Notes: generated by a model not told the origin, from the sequence alone. A DNA stretch of 64,000 bases from Listeria costaricensis (GCF_900183385.1 NZ_FXUT01000010.1:20413-84412); one strand, 5' to 3'. Numbered from the stretch's first letter, positions 26,797 through 35,579 are shown. Translations and numbers: made by a program.

Positions 26797-28266
26797 TGGT
26801 CGATTAAAACGGCCTGGTTGAACTGGGATTTTTTCGTCTGTCATAAGCCATCCTGTTGGAAAATCAACATAGGCATAATCAAACGAGTCCAGCGGTTTGT
26901 TTAGAGTTAAAATCAGTTGGTTCCCATTGATCCGATAGGCAATTTCTTGTCCCTCAGCTACAATTACCCGGTCCCCATGTGTGGTCAGCTGCTTAGTCGA
27001 GCGGCAAACCAATTCGATTTCCGTATCTGTCCAGCGGCTGATTTCAAAATGCGGCGTATCCACCGGATCATTTTGATAAAGCGACTGCCAGATAACATAG
27101 CCGAGCCGCTCGCCAAAGGCTTTCTTACATGTCGGATGCACATTGTGAGATTCCCCTTGGTCAATAAACGGAATCAGCGTCACATCAGCCGTTTCGCGAC
27201 AAACTTGCCACTGTCTAGCACGGAGTTCCGCCCAACTTTCCGGATCCGTTTCAAGATAGCCTGGTAGTCCGACCACAAAAATTGGCAGTGAAGGATTCTC
27301 GAACATCTCGCGCATCTGCTCAATCATGCCAGCTAGTAAGCCATCATAAAGCGTCGCATTTTTCGAGTCCTCCTCGCCTTGATACCAGATGGCTGCTTTG
27401 ATCGTGCAATGAGTCAAGTGTTCCAACATGGTATGATAAAGCCCCGCAGGCCGTTGATAACTGGAATAGGTTAGTGGCGGCGGCCATGGCGTATGACCGA
27501 TTTCCTGCTTCATTACTGACGCTTCCCCATCCGGATGTTCCGCTATCCACGCTTCTTTGATGCCTTGATAAGCTGTAAGGCGCTCCAAATATTCCGCTTC
27601 TAACTGTGCTGCTTCCGCCTTTGATTGGTTTTTAAGAATCGCTTGAAACGGCTGCAAAAAATGTTCATCAAGAATCGGGCTAGCTTGTAATTTGTCTTCA
27701 TCAAGCCAAGCAGCTGCAGGCGTTCCACCTTTATAACAACCAATAAAGCCAATTGGAACGTCCGGATCCTGTTTGCCCAGATAGACAGCTAAATAATAGC
27801 CGAGCGCAGACATTTCTTTGACAGTATCCTCATCCACTTTTTGCCAGTGATTATTCGCCACCTCAGCGGGAATGCATTCATCCTCATCCTGATAAAGCAC
27901 TTCTGGTACAGTATAGTAGCGCACATCATTTTTCAGTGCCGTTGGATCATAAGTACCGCCATTTTCTAAAAAAGTAAACGCAATATTGGACTGGCCGCTA
28001 AGGAGATAGACATCCCCGTAGCAGACATCCGTTAGCACTGTTTCACAGGTCGCCGAGTTCAAATGGATGGTTTCTGTCTCACCCTTCGATTTTCCAGGAA
28101 AAGTCAGCTGCCAGACGCCATTCGTAACGACTGCTTGATAATTCTCAGTTCCACGGTTGCATGTAATAACGGTCCCCTCTTGGCCGGAGCCGTAAAGGCT
28201 TACTTCACGATCGCGCTGTAGAATCATGCCATCTGTAAAAACATCCGCCAATTGAAAGTCTGTCAT
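26794..28266 (-). CDS. Sialate O-acetylesterase-like carbohydrate esterase (SGNH fold)
   Basis: A 490-residue intracellular esterase (no signal peptide) that probably removes acetyl groups from a sugar. The catalytic-site motifs of the SASA/DUF303 family are visible: LLSGQSNIAF, IGFIGCYKGGTPAAAW and AIWYQGEED, with a late SHNVHPTCK region likely holding the catalytic His. It is the last gene of a PTS operon, so the substrate is probably an acetylated di- or oligosaccharide phosphate brought in by that PTS. Sialate itself is unlikely, since no nan genes are near. Confidence 0.85.
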   Translation of the reverse strand: MTDFQLADVFTDGMILQRDREVSLYGSGQEGTVITCNRGTENYQAVVTNGVWQLTFPGKSKGETETIHLNSATCETVLTDVCYGDVYLLSGQSNIAFTFLENGGTYDPTALKNDVRYYTVPEVLYQDEDECIPAEVANNHWQKVDEDTVKEMSALGYYLAVYLGKQDPDVPIGFIGCYKGGTPAAAWLDEDKLQASPILDEHFLQPFQAILKNQSKAEAAQLEAEYLERLTAYQGIKEAWIAEHPDGEASVMKQEIGHTPWPPPLTYSSYQRPAGLYHTMLEHLTHCTIKAAIWYQGEEDSKNATLYDGLLAGMIEQMREMFENPSLPIFVVGLPGYLETDPESWAELRARQWQVCRETADVTLIPFIDQGESHNVHPTCKKAFGERLGYVIWQSLYQNDPVDTPHFEISRWTDTEIELVCRSTKQLTTHGDRVIVAEGQEIAYRINGNQLILTLNKPLDSFDYAYVDFPTGWLMTDEKIPVQPGRFNRP

Positions 28267-28269
28267 AAA

Positions 28270-28584
28270 TCATGCCTCCATTTTCTGATAAATATGCAGA
28301 AACTTTTCCGCCAAATCGATCGTCGTATTGGCTGCCATAAAGTGATCCTGCGCATGGATTAGTAAAATTGTTTTCTCCAGCATTTCGCCGTTCATTTCAG
28401 TTGTCAGCATATCTGTTTGGATCTTGTGTGCCTGATGAAGCTCTTTTCTGCTAGCTTTTAAATCAGCCGCTGCTTCTTCAAGCTCCCCATTTTCCGCTTT
28501 ACCGATTGCTTCCATCGCTTTCGATTTCGCATTTCCGGCAATAAAAATTAACTGCATGGCTTGCTCTAGTGTTTGTTCATTCAT
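28270..28584 (-). CDS. PTS lactose/cellobiose-type EIIA
   Basis: A 104-residue helical phosphocarrier that passes phosphate from HPr to the EIIB below. The phospho-His lies in LLIHAQDHFM (His about 76), and the internal EAIGKAENGELEEAAADL region is typical of LacF/ChbA proteins. The stop is 3 bp before the esterase start, and EIIC ends 15 bp upstream. Confidence 0.93.
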   Translation of the reverse strand: MNEQTLEQAMQLIFIAGNAKSKAMEAIGKAENGELEEAAADLKASRKELHQAHKIQTDMLTTEMNGEMLEKTILLIHAQDHFMAANTTIDLAEKFLHIYQKMEA

Positions 28585-28599
28585 AACTAAAATTCCTTC

Positions 28600-29958
28600 C
28601 TATAAGTCGAGCATTTTCTTGTTTTTCATCGTATTGGCCATTTTAACAAATGGTAGATAAATCAGGATCGCGACAACTAAATTGACAAGCTGCACGATGG
28701 CCCCATTGATCGACCCGGTAAAGAGTAGCCCGGATATCAGTGGCGGAACCGTCCATGGTACGTTATTTGTAATGACATCAATAAACCCGATATTCGTGAA
28801 GAATACTGCAATGTAGAAACAAATCGGTTGAACGATGACAAAAGGAATAAACATAATTGGATTTAAAACAATCGGCAAACCAAATGTAATAGGCTCACTG
28901 ATATTGAAGATTGCTGGCATCAAAGCAATTTTGGCCACTTTCTTTTCTGAGCTGATTTTCGAGAAAATAAGCAACGCTAGAACCGGTGCCAAAGCAAATG
29001 TTCCGGCAGCAATGGTTGAGAAGTTCATGAACATTGTGGAATATAAGTGATGAGCAGTTCCCATCATATTTTCCGTATCTGCTACATTCCAGGTTACCCC
29101 GAAAATCGGTCCCCAAATCGAGGTTGGATGAATCCCAAACCACTGCAAGAGTGGCCATGTAATTTGTGCAACTAGTGCAAAGGCTGCAGTTCCTGAAATC
29201 ATCATCGCTGGTTTTTGCATGGCTTGAAGGAATAGTTCCGGTAATGTTACGCCGAAAACGCCTACACTGATCCCCGTTAGAACAACGAAGAAGCCGAGAA
29301 CAAGCAAACCAGGAATAAGTGATTCAAAGCTTCTTGCCACTGCCGGTGGTACAGATTCCGGCATTTTGATAACGATATTTCTTTCTAACAGTTTATTATA
29401 GAGCCACACTGCCACCCCGCTGATGATCAGTGCGGAAAACACACCTTGTGTTCCTAAGAAATTTGAATTCAGCATACCACTGATTTCAACACTTTTATCA
29501 TTTAATGCATAATCGTAGTTCCAAGGCACGCAGACAAAGAATGCTGCGAGTGCATAAAGAACAGATGTCATATGCTCCTTGTTTTTTGGAAAATATTTTT
29601 TAGAGAATGTATAACTGAAAACAACCACAATTAATAATGACATAACGGACAAAGCGCCCTGTGAAAAGAGATTGATCATTGATTGCAGATAACGAAGCGT
29701 ATCCGCAAATCCAGATGCATCCCAAGCTGACCAGCTACCACTGATTAGTTTACCAAGATGCAGCCCCTGCTCACCAAATATCAACCCGTTCGGATCTAAG
29801 AAAACCGAACTGATCATAATCGCAAATCCGGCAATCATTGTCACAGCTGAGACAAGAATAAAGGAATCACGTAAAGTTAGGAGCAGCTTGTTTCCGGCAA
29901 TTTTTCCGACAATCCGCGTAAATTTCGCTTGAAAGCGTGAAAATTTGCTGTTTTCCAT
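28600..29958 (-). CDS. PTS lactose/cellobiose-type EIIC permease
   Basis: A membrane channel of about 452 residues with eight to ten hydrophobic segments. Lac-family motifs include GIHPTSIWGPIF and NISEPITFGLPIVLNPIMFIPF (the glutamate in SEP is the likely sugar-site residue). ATG 29958 shares its A with the TGA of EIIB (TGATG), which indicates translational coupling; a TTG one codon earlier was rejected. Exact sugar unknown. Confidence 0.93.
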   Translation of the reverse strand: MENSKFSRFQAKFTRIVGKIAGNKLLLTLRDSFILVSAVTMIAGFAIMISSVFLDPNGLIFGEQGLHLGKLISGSWSAWDASGFADTLRYLQSMINLFSQGALSVMSLLIVVVFSYTFSKKYFPKNKEHMTSVLYALAAFFVCVPWNYDYALNDKSVEISGMLNSNFLGTQGVFSALIISGVAVWLYNKLLERNIVIKMPESVPPAVARSFESLIPGLLVLGFFVVLTGISVGVFGVTLPELFLQAMQKPAMMISGTAAFALVAQITWPLLQWFGIHPTSIWGPIFGVTWNVADTENMMGTAHHLYSTMFMNFSTIAAGTFALAPVLALLIFSKISSEKKVAKIALMPAIFNISEPITFGLPIVLNPIMFIPFVIVQPICFYIAVFFTNIGFIDVITNNVPWTVPPLISGLLFTGSINGAIVQLVNLVVAILIYLPFVKMANTMKNKKMLDL

Positions 29959-30266
29959 CAATCATGCACCCCTTCTTTTTTCAAGCGTTCAATAACAGCA
30001 ACTCCGTCCATCGCACCAAATTCCTGCATTGTCAAACAAACAATCTTTTTCCCTGGATATTGTTCTTCTACCTGTTCTTTTGCCCAGCTGATTTGCGGCG
30101 CAATAATAATAACGTCAACTTCCCCGCCGATTTCATCAATCATCGCAAAGTCATATGCTTCTACCGAAATATCTGACCGGCCCTGTTCTTCATAAACTCG
30201 TTTCATTTTTGAACCAACTAAACTAGTGGACATACCACCGCTGCAAAATAAAGCTATTTTTAACAT
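29958..30266 (-). CDS. PTS lactose/cellobiose-type EIIB
   Basis: A 102-residue EIIB whose phosphorylated Cys8 sits in ALFCSGGMSTSLV, followed by VIIIAPQISW, as in ChbB. ATG 30266 is eight bases behind AAGGAG. The longer frame crosses the promoter and operators and was rejected. First structural gene of the PTS operon. Confidence 0.93.
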   Translation of the reverse strand: MLKIALFCSGGMSTSLVGSKMKRVYEEQGRSDISVEAYDFAMIDEIGGEVDVIIIAPQISWAKEQVEEQYPGKKIVCLTMQEFGAMDGVAVIERLKKEGVHD

Positions 30267-30291
30267 TTGTATATCTCCTTTTCGTTGTAAT

Positions 30292-30305
30292 AGAAAACGC
30301 TTTCC
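30292..30305 (-). promoter_or_regulatory. cre-like operator downstream of the PTS promoter
   Basis: On the minus strand GGAAAGCGTTTTCT fits the CcpA catabolite-response consensus TGNAANCGNWNNCW at all but the first base. It lies between the promoter and the EIIB ribosome site, a roadblock position. Confidence 0.6.
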
Positions 30306-30312
30306 AGAAATA

Positions 30313-30341
30313 AGTTTAAAACGTTTTCCGGAATAAGTCAA
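30313..30341 (-). promoter_or_regulatory. Promoter of the PTS operon with operator in the spacer
   Basis: On the minus strand TTGACT (30341-30336), a 17-bp spacer and TAAACT (30318-30313). The spacer holds GGAAAACGTTTT, a second cre-like element (two mismatches). A repressor bound here would block RNA polymerase directly. Confidence 0.65.
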
Positions 30342-30383
30342 TACTTTTTAAAAATTAATTATAACAACTTTTTTAAAATCAAA

Positions 30384-30410
30384 GAAAAACCGCCAGTAAA
30401 TGGCGGTTTT
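30384..30410 (-). terminator. Terminator of gntR-type regulator gene
   Basis: AAACCGCC and GGCGGTTT with a 7-8 nt loop, then TTTTTC on the minus strand, starting at the stop codon of the regulator. It uncouples the regulator from the PTS genes. Confidence 0.8.
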
Positions 30411-31113
30411 AAACAACAACAATATTTTGCAACTCATATTCTTCTGATTTGAGCCGAATCAGTGAATACTCAAATGGACGTCCATCATTCAGATAAACCG
30501 TCTGCTCAATTTCAAGCACGGGATGCTTTTCGTCAACATTCAGCAGTTTTCCGACTTTCTTTCCTGCATAAACCGCACGAATTAGTCGGTGGGTACTTTG
30601 CGGAATCAAGCCAAGTTCATTCTCCATATACGTATAAAGTGATTGACCAAGTACGTCAATCCGCATACCTTGAACCGTTTGAATCGGCATATAGCTTTGC
30701 TCAACAGCCACTGCTACGCCTGCTTTTTTCCGAACCCGCCGGATATCATAAACAAAATCAAATGAAGAAATTTTCAACTTTTCTGTGACGACTTCTGGCG
30801 AGGTGATCACCGCGAAATCAATAATCTCAGTTGTTATATCATTTCCTTCTACCACTTCCAGGCTTCTCTTTTGCCCGGCGGTTTGATTTTCTGTAATATC
30901 CTTCACAAAACTGCCAGAACCGCGGCGCTTATAAATCAGCCCCTCGTTTACCAGAATGTCCATTGCTTTACGAATCGTGATGCGACTCGCATTATATGCC
31001 TTACAGAGTGCTGCTTCTTGCGGCAGCTGCTCATTCACTTCGTAGGCTCTTTCCAAAATTTTTCGTCGCAAATCATTTGCGATCAGTTCATATTTAGGCG
31101 CTGCTTCAGCCAT
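30409..31113 (-). CDS. GntR family regulator (HutC/UTRA subfamily)
   Basis: A DNA-binding repressor of about 234 residues. The N-terminal winged helix shows LPQEAALCKAYNASRITIRKAMDILVNEGLIYKRRGSGSFV, and the C-terminal part is a UTRA ligand domain that would bind a sugar phosphate. Start ATG 31113 is nine bases behind AAGAGG; the upstream ATG touches the ribosome site. It lies between the ROK gene and the PTS genes on the same strand, so it very probably controls this module. Confidence 0.9.
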   Translation of the reverse strand: MAEAAPKYELIANDLRRKILERAYEVNEQLPQEAALCKAYNASRITIRKAMDILVNEGLIYKRRGSGSFVKDITENQTAGQKRSLEVVEGNDITTEIIDFAVITSPEVVTEKLKISSFDFVYDIRRVRKKAGVAVAVEQSYMPIQTVQGMRIDVLGQSLYTYMENELGLIPQSTHRLIRAVYAGKKVGKLLNVDEKHPVLEIEQTVYLNDGRPFEYSLIRLKSEEYELQNIVVV

Positions 31114-31184
31114 TTTATCCATCCTCTTTTATTTGTTATAACATTTTACATTATAACACGTCTAAAAGAATTCTAAAAGAGATG

Positions 31185-32054
31185 TTATGACTGCTGGCTT
31201 TCAAAATGGACGGCTGCTCCGATTAAATTCGCACTGTTACGGTAGGTGCATGGCATAACAACTGGCATAAAGTACTGCCATTCTTTTTCTGCAACAAATT
31301 GCTCAACAGCTTGCTTGATCTCTTCCATGAAAGCAGGACGCCCTGAAATACCTCCGCCAAGCACGATGCAATCCGGATCAAAGGCCACTTGCAGATTAAA
31401 AATACCTGTTGCAAGATAACGATAAAACTGTGCTACTTCTTCTTTTGCAGCTGCTTCCCCTTGATCCGCACGCCGGAAAATCTCTTCCCCGTTTAGCCCT
31501 GTTTCTCCTGTTCGCTGCTCGTAACGTTCAACAAGTCGAACCACTGTCCCTACTTCGCTAAATGTTTGCGCACCGTCAATAAACATCATGCCATACTCAC
31601 CAGCATAGCCATGATGCCCCGTATAAATCTGTCCATTTTGAACAAAGACACCGCCAACTCCTGTGCCTAAAATCAAAAAGAGCACATTTTCTTTTCCTTT
31701 TGCTGCTCCAAGAACTGCTTCTGCCATTCCTGCTGCATTGGCATCATTAATCATATGCACGGGTAAACCAAACAGTTCTTGCAAAGCCGCCTTGATTTCA
31801 AAGTGATGGATATACGGAATCGCACTAATCCCATTAATGACACCCGCTAAATCATCCACAACACCCGGTGCACTGATTGCTACCCCTTTAAACGAATACG
31901 TTTTAGCAAGTTCTTCTTGTTTTTCTTTTAATTGCTGCATCATTTCTTCCCATGTCTTCGGTGTTGGAAAAGAGAAAGGTTCGATCATCTCATTTTTTTG
32001 AAAAACGCCACCCTTCACACTTGTTCCGCCCCAGTCAAAAACTAATAAGCCCAT
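31185..32054 (-). CDS. ROK family sugar kinase
   Basis: A 289-residue cytoplasmic ROK protein. FDWGGTSVKGGVF at the N-terminus is the phosphate loop; LILGTGVGGVFVQNGQIYTGHHGYAGEYG holds the sugar and ATP motifs and the family His. The usual Cys-rich zinc motif (CxCGxxGC) is absent; the equivalent stretch is non-cysteine, as in some Listeria/Clostridium ROK proteins. No helix-turn-helix, so it is a kinase rather than a regulator. It would phosphorylate a sugar released after PTS uptake. It leads the gntR gene and has its own cre-covered promoter. Confidence 0.88.
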   Translation of the reverse strand: MGLLVFDWGGTSVKGGVFQKNEMIEPFSFPTPKTWEEMMQQLKEKQEELAKTYSFKGVAISAPGVVDDLAGVINGISAIPYIHHFEIKAALQELFGLPVHMINDANAAGMAEAVLGAAKGKENVLFLILGTGVGGVFVQNGQIYTGHHGYAGEYGMMFIDGAQTFSEVGTVVRLVERYEQRTGETGLNGEEIFRRADQGEAAAKEEVAQFYRYLATGIFNLQVAFDPDCIVLGGGISGRPAFMEEIKQAVEQFVAEKEWQYFMPVVMPCTYRNSANLIGAAVHFESQQS

Positions 32055-32097
32055 ATTTTTAGCTCCTCATGTTTATACTTTTGAAACCTATAAACTA

Positions 32098-32126
32098 TAT
32101 ATGCCACAAAATGAGAACGCTGTCAA
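32098..32126 (-). promoter_or_regulatory. Promoter of the ROK gene overlapped by a cre-like site
   Basis: On the minus strand a perfect TTGACA (32126-32121) is followed after 17 bp by CATATA or after 19 bp by TATATA. TGAGAACGCTGTCA (32112-32125, + strand) fits the cre consensus at all but one base and covers the -35. Confidence 0.6.
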
Positions 32127-32136
32127 CTTACATCCT

Positions 32137-32178
32137 AAAAAAACTGGCAGCCAAGTATACGTATCACTTAACCGCCAG
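32137..32178 (-). terminator. Terminator after the PqqD-like gene
   Basis: Minus-strand arms CTGGCGGTTAAGT and ACTTGGCTGCCAG pair over 13 bp with G-T wobbles and are followed by seven Ts, 14 bp past the stop. Confidence 0.8.
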
Positions 32179-32191
32179 CCAAGCTATTTCC

Positions 32192-32530
32192 TTATTTCGT
32201 CCACTTCAGCCAGCCGTAAGAATCTACAATCTGCAAAAAGCGAACGAGCCGTGCTAAACTCATGCCGTCCTCATTGCCAAACTGTCCATTAAAAAGCTGT
32301 TCAAGTTCAAAGACATTTCGCTTTCCATCAACTTTTTGTAAAATAAATGACCCTTCCTGATCGAGCGCAATCTTTCGTTCTGAGGGCTGCTTCAACCATT
32401 TAATCGCCAGACGCTCGAGAGGGTTTTTACGCGGTACAATTAAGAAAAGTTGCCCCTCTTCCAAACGCAAAAAAAGGGCGTCCTTTAAACAAGGGATTTG
32501 TTCAAGTAAATTTTCTTTTTTACGTGCCAA
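32192..32530 (-). CDS. PqqD-like small protein
   Basis: A 112-residue protein. The C-terminal two thirds (ERKIALDQEGSFILQKVDGK, then NVFELEQLF, ending VDSYGWLKWTK) match the PqqD fold: beta strand, LDxxGxxIL, DGKR, helix, and a late helix. PqqD folds bind peptide substrates (RiPP recognition elements), but no radical SAM enzyme, precursor or lanthipeptide synthetase is nearby. It starts 16 bp behind the OPT transporter and shares its operon, so a regulatory or peptide-binding partnership is plausible. Family assignment is by pattern, with moderate certainty. Confidence 0.68.
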   Translation of the reverse strand: MARKKENLLEQIPCLKDALFLRLEEGQLFLIVPRKNPLERLAIKWLKQPSERKIALDQEGSFILQKVDGKRNVFELEQLFNGQFGNEDGMSLARLVRFLQIVDSYGWLKWTK

Positions 32531-32545
32531 AATAATCCCTCCAAA

Positions 32546-34450
32546 TTAGTGGCGTTTTTTACGTGGAACTGTTGACAAGTACAGTAGCCCGCATACAAGA
32601 ATGAAGACTAGGAACGGCAGCCATTGATTTTGAATCCATACATCAGTTGGAATAATGGCCGGGTTGATGGAAATAAGAAAAGCAATCACAACGCCCAGCA
32701 AAGATTCACCTGCAATCAGTCCGGAAGCAAAGAGTGTCCCTCGCTCGATCCGTTCAGCAGAAGCCGCCTCTTTTTCTTTCTTATGCTTGATGACAGCATT
32801 GACGATCATGCGCACAAACCCACCAAACATAACAGTTGCACTGATATTAAGCGGCAAATAAAGACCTACCGCAAAAACAAGCGAATTCATCCCCATAAAT
32901 TCCACTACAATCGCAATGGAAACGCCGATAAAAATGAGCGTCCACGGCAAGTTGCCATTCAAGATTCCTTCTGCCAAAATTTTCATCAGCATGGCTTTAG
33001 GTGCTGGAAGTTCCGCAGATCCCATCCCATAAGCATTGTCAAGCAGCGTCAAAATGTAGCCCATCACTAGTCCGCTTGCTAAAACGCCGATCATCATTGC
33101 TACCTGCTGCTTCCACGGCGTCCCGCCAACAAGATAACCTGTTTTTAAATCCTGAGAAATATCCCCTGCCACTGCAAGTGCTGAGCAGACAATTGCCGCA
33201 ACAGTCAGCGTCAAGATAATCCCCTGGTCTCCGTGATAGCCAAACGCCTTATAGACAATCGCCACAATTAAAAGCGTCGCAATCGTCATTCCGGAAACTG
33301 GCGAAGAGGAGCTTCCGACGATCCCAACGATCCGCGAAGCCACCGTCACAAAAAGGAAGCCAAAAATGCCAATCGCCAGTGCACCAATGATCCCCACATT
33401 CGTAAACGGATCAAAGGCAATGATCAAAAGAATCGCCAGAATGCCTATAATCACCCACTTCATCGGAATATCCCGATCCGTCCGTTCCAGCTCTACAACA
33501 GCCATCCCTTTCGACCGATTCATGCTGACAAATGTACTTTTTAATGTTTGAAAAATGGCCGGCAGTGTTTTAACCAGCGTAATCAATCCGCCAGCAGCCA
33601 CGGCACCTGCACCTATGTATCGAATATAATTGTCCCAAATACCAGCAGCATCTAAGCTTTTAAGTGCCTCCGTCGCCGGAAATATGACCTGCGCACTTTC
33701 CCCGCCAAAAAAGGCAATCGCCGGAACCAGCACTAAGGAGGCCATTAAGCCACCCGCCACCATCTGTCCAGCAATCCGCGGTCCAATAATAAAACCGACG
33801 CCGAGAAGTGCCGGATAAATCTGCGTGCCAATAAAGGCGTTCTGAAACTTGTAAATACCAACAGATATCTCACTTTTGAAAAGTTTAAAGCCGTCTGTCA
33901 ACACCTTCACAGTTCCGCCAGCCAGAAACCCCAGTGCTACAAGTTTCGCTTGCGATCCACCCGTTTCCCCTGTTTTTAAAACTTCTGCACAAGCGGTTCC
34001 TTCTGGATACGGCAACGTTTCATGCTCGTTGACAATCAGCATTCGTCTAAGCGGTACCATCATGAAGACGCCAAGAAATCCTCCTGTTAGTACGATAAAG
34101 ATCAGCATAATCTGCTTGATGTCTACACCCATCAGGAAAAGTGCTGGAATGGTAAAAACTGCCCCTGCTCCAAGCGCCTCCCCTGCCGTTGTCATCGTTT
34201 GAACGATATTGTTTTCCAAAATAGAATCCCGTTTAAAAATCCCTCGTAAAATCCCCATTGAAATGACTGCTGCCGGAATGGAAGCCGACACTGTCAAGCC
34301 AACCTTTAAGCCTAGATAGGCATTGGCAGCACCAAACAGAATGGCTAAAATAATTCCGAGAATAATCGACGTTGCGGTAAGTTCTGGCAGCGACTTAGAA
34401 GCTGGAATATACGGGACGAACGTTTTCTTTCCTCCAGGTTCGCTCATCAT
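32546..34450 (-). CDS. OPT family oligopeptide transporter
   Basis: A 634-residue membrane protein with about fourteen to sixteen hydrophobic segments. Family motifs include GAANAYLGLKVGLTVSASIPAAVISM near the start, LPYPEGTACAEVLKTGE and SSPVSGMTIATLL. OPT proteins carry small peptides or metal-chelate complexes into the cell with protons; the bacterial substrates are mostly unknown. ATG 34450 is eight bases behind AAGGAG. The only partner in the operon is the PqqD-like protein. Confidence 0.92.
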   Translation of the reverse strand: MMSEPGGKKTFVPYIPASKSLPELTATSIILGIILAILFGAANAYLGLKVGLTVSASIPAAVISMGILRGIFKRDSILENNIVQTMTTAGEALGAGAVFTIPALFLMGVDIKQIMLIFIVLTGGFLGVFMMVPLRRMLIVNEHETLPYPEGTACAEVLKTGETGGSQAKLVALGFLAGGTVKVLTDGFKLFKSEISVGIYKFQNAFIGTQIYPALLGVGFIIGPRIAGQMVAGGLMASLVLVPAIAFFGGESAQVIFPATEALKSLDAAGIWDNYIRYIGAGAVAAGGLITLVKTLPAIFQTLKSTFVSMNRSKGMAVVELERTDRDIPMKWVIIGILAILLIIAFDPFTNVGIIGALAIGIFGFLFVTVASRIVGIVGSSSSPVSGMTIATLLIVAIVYKAFGYHGDQGIILTLTVAAIVCSALAVAGDISQDLKTGYLVGGTPWKQQVAMMIGVLASGLVMGYILTLLDNAYGMGSAELPAPKAMLMKILAEGILNGNLPWTLIFIGVSIAIVVEFMGMNSLVFAVGLYLPLNISATVMFGGFVRMIVNAVIKHKKEKEAASAERIERGTLFASGLIAGESLLGVVIAFLISINPAIIPTDVWIQNQWLPFLVFILVCGLLYLSTVPRKKRH

Positions 34451-34579
34451 TCTAACTACTCCTTTATTTTTTCTACACTTTATTCGTTTAAAGTGACGTT
34501 ACTATCGTACACCTTTCGTAGGAGCATTACAAACCATTTTGAGAAAAAAAGCACATTTTACTATAAAAAACGCCAAAAT

Positions 34580-34613
34580 AAAAAGTCCGTTTTCAAACAA
34601 AAAAGGACTTTTT
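34580..34613 (-). terminator. Terminator of the HAD phosphatase gene
   Basis: AAAAAGTCC (34580-34588) and GGACTTTTT (34605-34613), A/T tracts on both sides. Confidence 0.7.
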
Positions 34614-34654
34614 ACATAGTTCTGTTTTTATTGTATGATCATTGTGTGAATTTT

Positions 34655-35425
34655 TTATAATAATCCAACATGTTGAAGACCCTTTAGAATCCCCTCTTCA
34701 TCGACAGATTCGGTGATATAGTCCGCTACTTTTTTCAGCTCAGGGCGGCCATTTCCCATAGCGATTCCCGTCCCCACTTCTTGTAACATTTGAATATCAT
34801 TTAATCCATCACCAAAAGCATAGGTATCCTCCATCTTAAAGCCAAGTTGCTTGATGAGCTCACGAATTCCCCGTGCTTTGCTGCCGTTTGCCGGGCACAC
34901 ATCCACAGAAACGTCATGCCAGCGCATAAAGCTGTATTCTGGAAAAGCTTCCGCATAAAATGAATCGAAGTCTTCCGTGCAAAACAATAGACACTGATAG
35001 ATTTCACGCCCACGATAAAAATGAGCGTCTACACGCGGATAACCACGTTTTAGTGAGTTCATTCCTTCCAAGACGCCCGGGTGATCAGGCAAATTGACGC
35101 GCATTTCTTCCGCTGCTGAAAAAACAAGCGGATGGTCATTTTTCATGGTTGTTGTGATTAGCCGATCCAGTGCCTCCTGCGATAGCGGATTTTCATAAAT
35201 CACTTTTCCTTCAAACACCACATATTGCCCGTTATAGCAGATGAAAGAATCAATTTGAAGCTTTTCAGCAATTTCGTGTAGCATAAACGGCGCGCGCCCA
35301 CTGGCAATGGCCACAAAGATTCCTTTTGCTTGAAGCGCTTTGACCGCTTCCACTGTTGAAAGTGGAATTTCCTTCTCTTCATTTACTAAAGTCCCATCAA
35401 TATCAAAGAACACGATTTTACTCAC
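34655..35425 (-). CDS. Cof-type HAD superfamily phosphatase
   Basis: A 256-residue HAD hydrolase of the Cof subclass (C2 cap). Motif I DIDGTLV (8-14), motif II IASGRAP, a Lys in SKARGIRELIKQLG, and motif III FGDGLNDIQML are intact. Substrates of such enzymes are usually sugar phosphates or pyridoxal/flavin phosphates. GTG start behind GAGGA. Single gene with its own terminator. Confidence 0.93.
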   Translation of the reverse strand: MSKIVFFDIDGTLVNEEKEIPLSTVEAVKALQAKGIFVAIASGRAPFMLHEIAEKLQIDSFICYNGQYVVFEGKVIYENPLSQEALDRLITTTMKNDHPLVFSAAEEMRVNLPDHPGVLEGMNSLKRGYPRVDAHFYRGREIYQCLLFCTEDFDSFYAEAFPEYSFMRWHDVSVDVCPANGSKARGIRELIKQLGFKMEDTYAFGDGLNDIQMLQEVGTGIAMGNGRPELKKVADYITESVDEEGILKGLQHVGLL

Positions 35426-35478
35426 GCAAACACATCCTCATTTAGATTCAATTGCTAGTATACCAAACTTTTCCCTTT

Positions 35479-35506
35479 TTGACGACGGGGCAAAAAGAGC
35501 TAAAAT
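35479..35506 (+). promoter_or_regulatory. Upstream promoter of rpoY-rnjA
   Basis: TTGACG (35479-35484), a 16-bp spacer and TAAAAT (35501-35506). A second promoter-like pair (TTAGCA, 17 bp, TATATT) lies about 60 bp further down. Confidence 0.6.
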
Positions 35507-35579
35507 AGTAGAAATTCAGGCAAATAAGAGTAATTCTCTTAGCATTTTAGGATTTTTGTGGTATATTAGATAGCAAGGA

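Noticed and set aside
26794-32178. A mobile element or genomic island around the sugar module.
   Set aside because: The gene content looks accessory, but no integrase, transposase, tRNA or flanking direct repeat is visible and codon use is like the neighbours.
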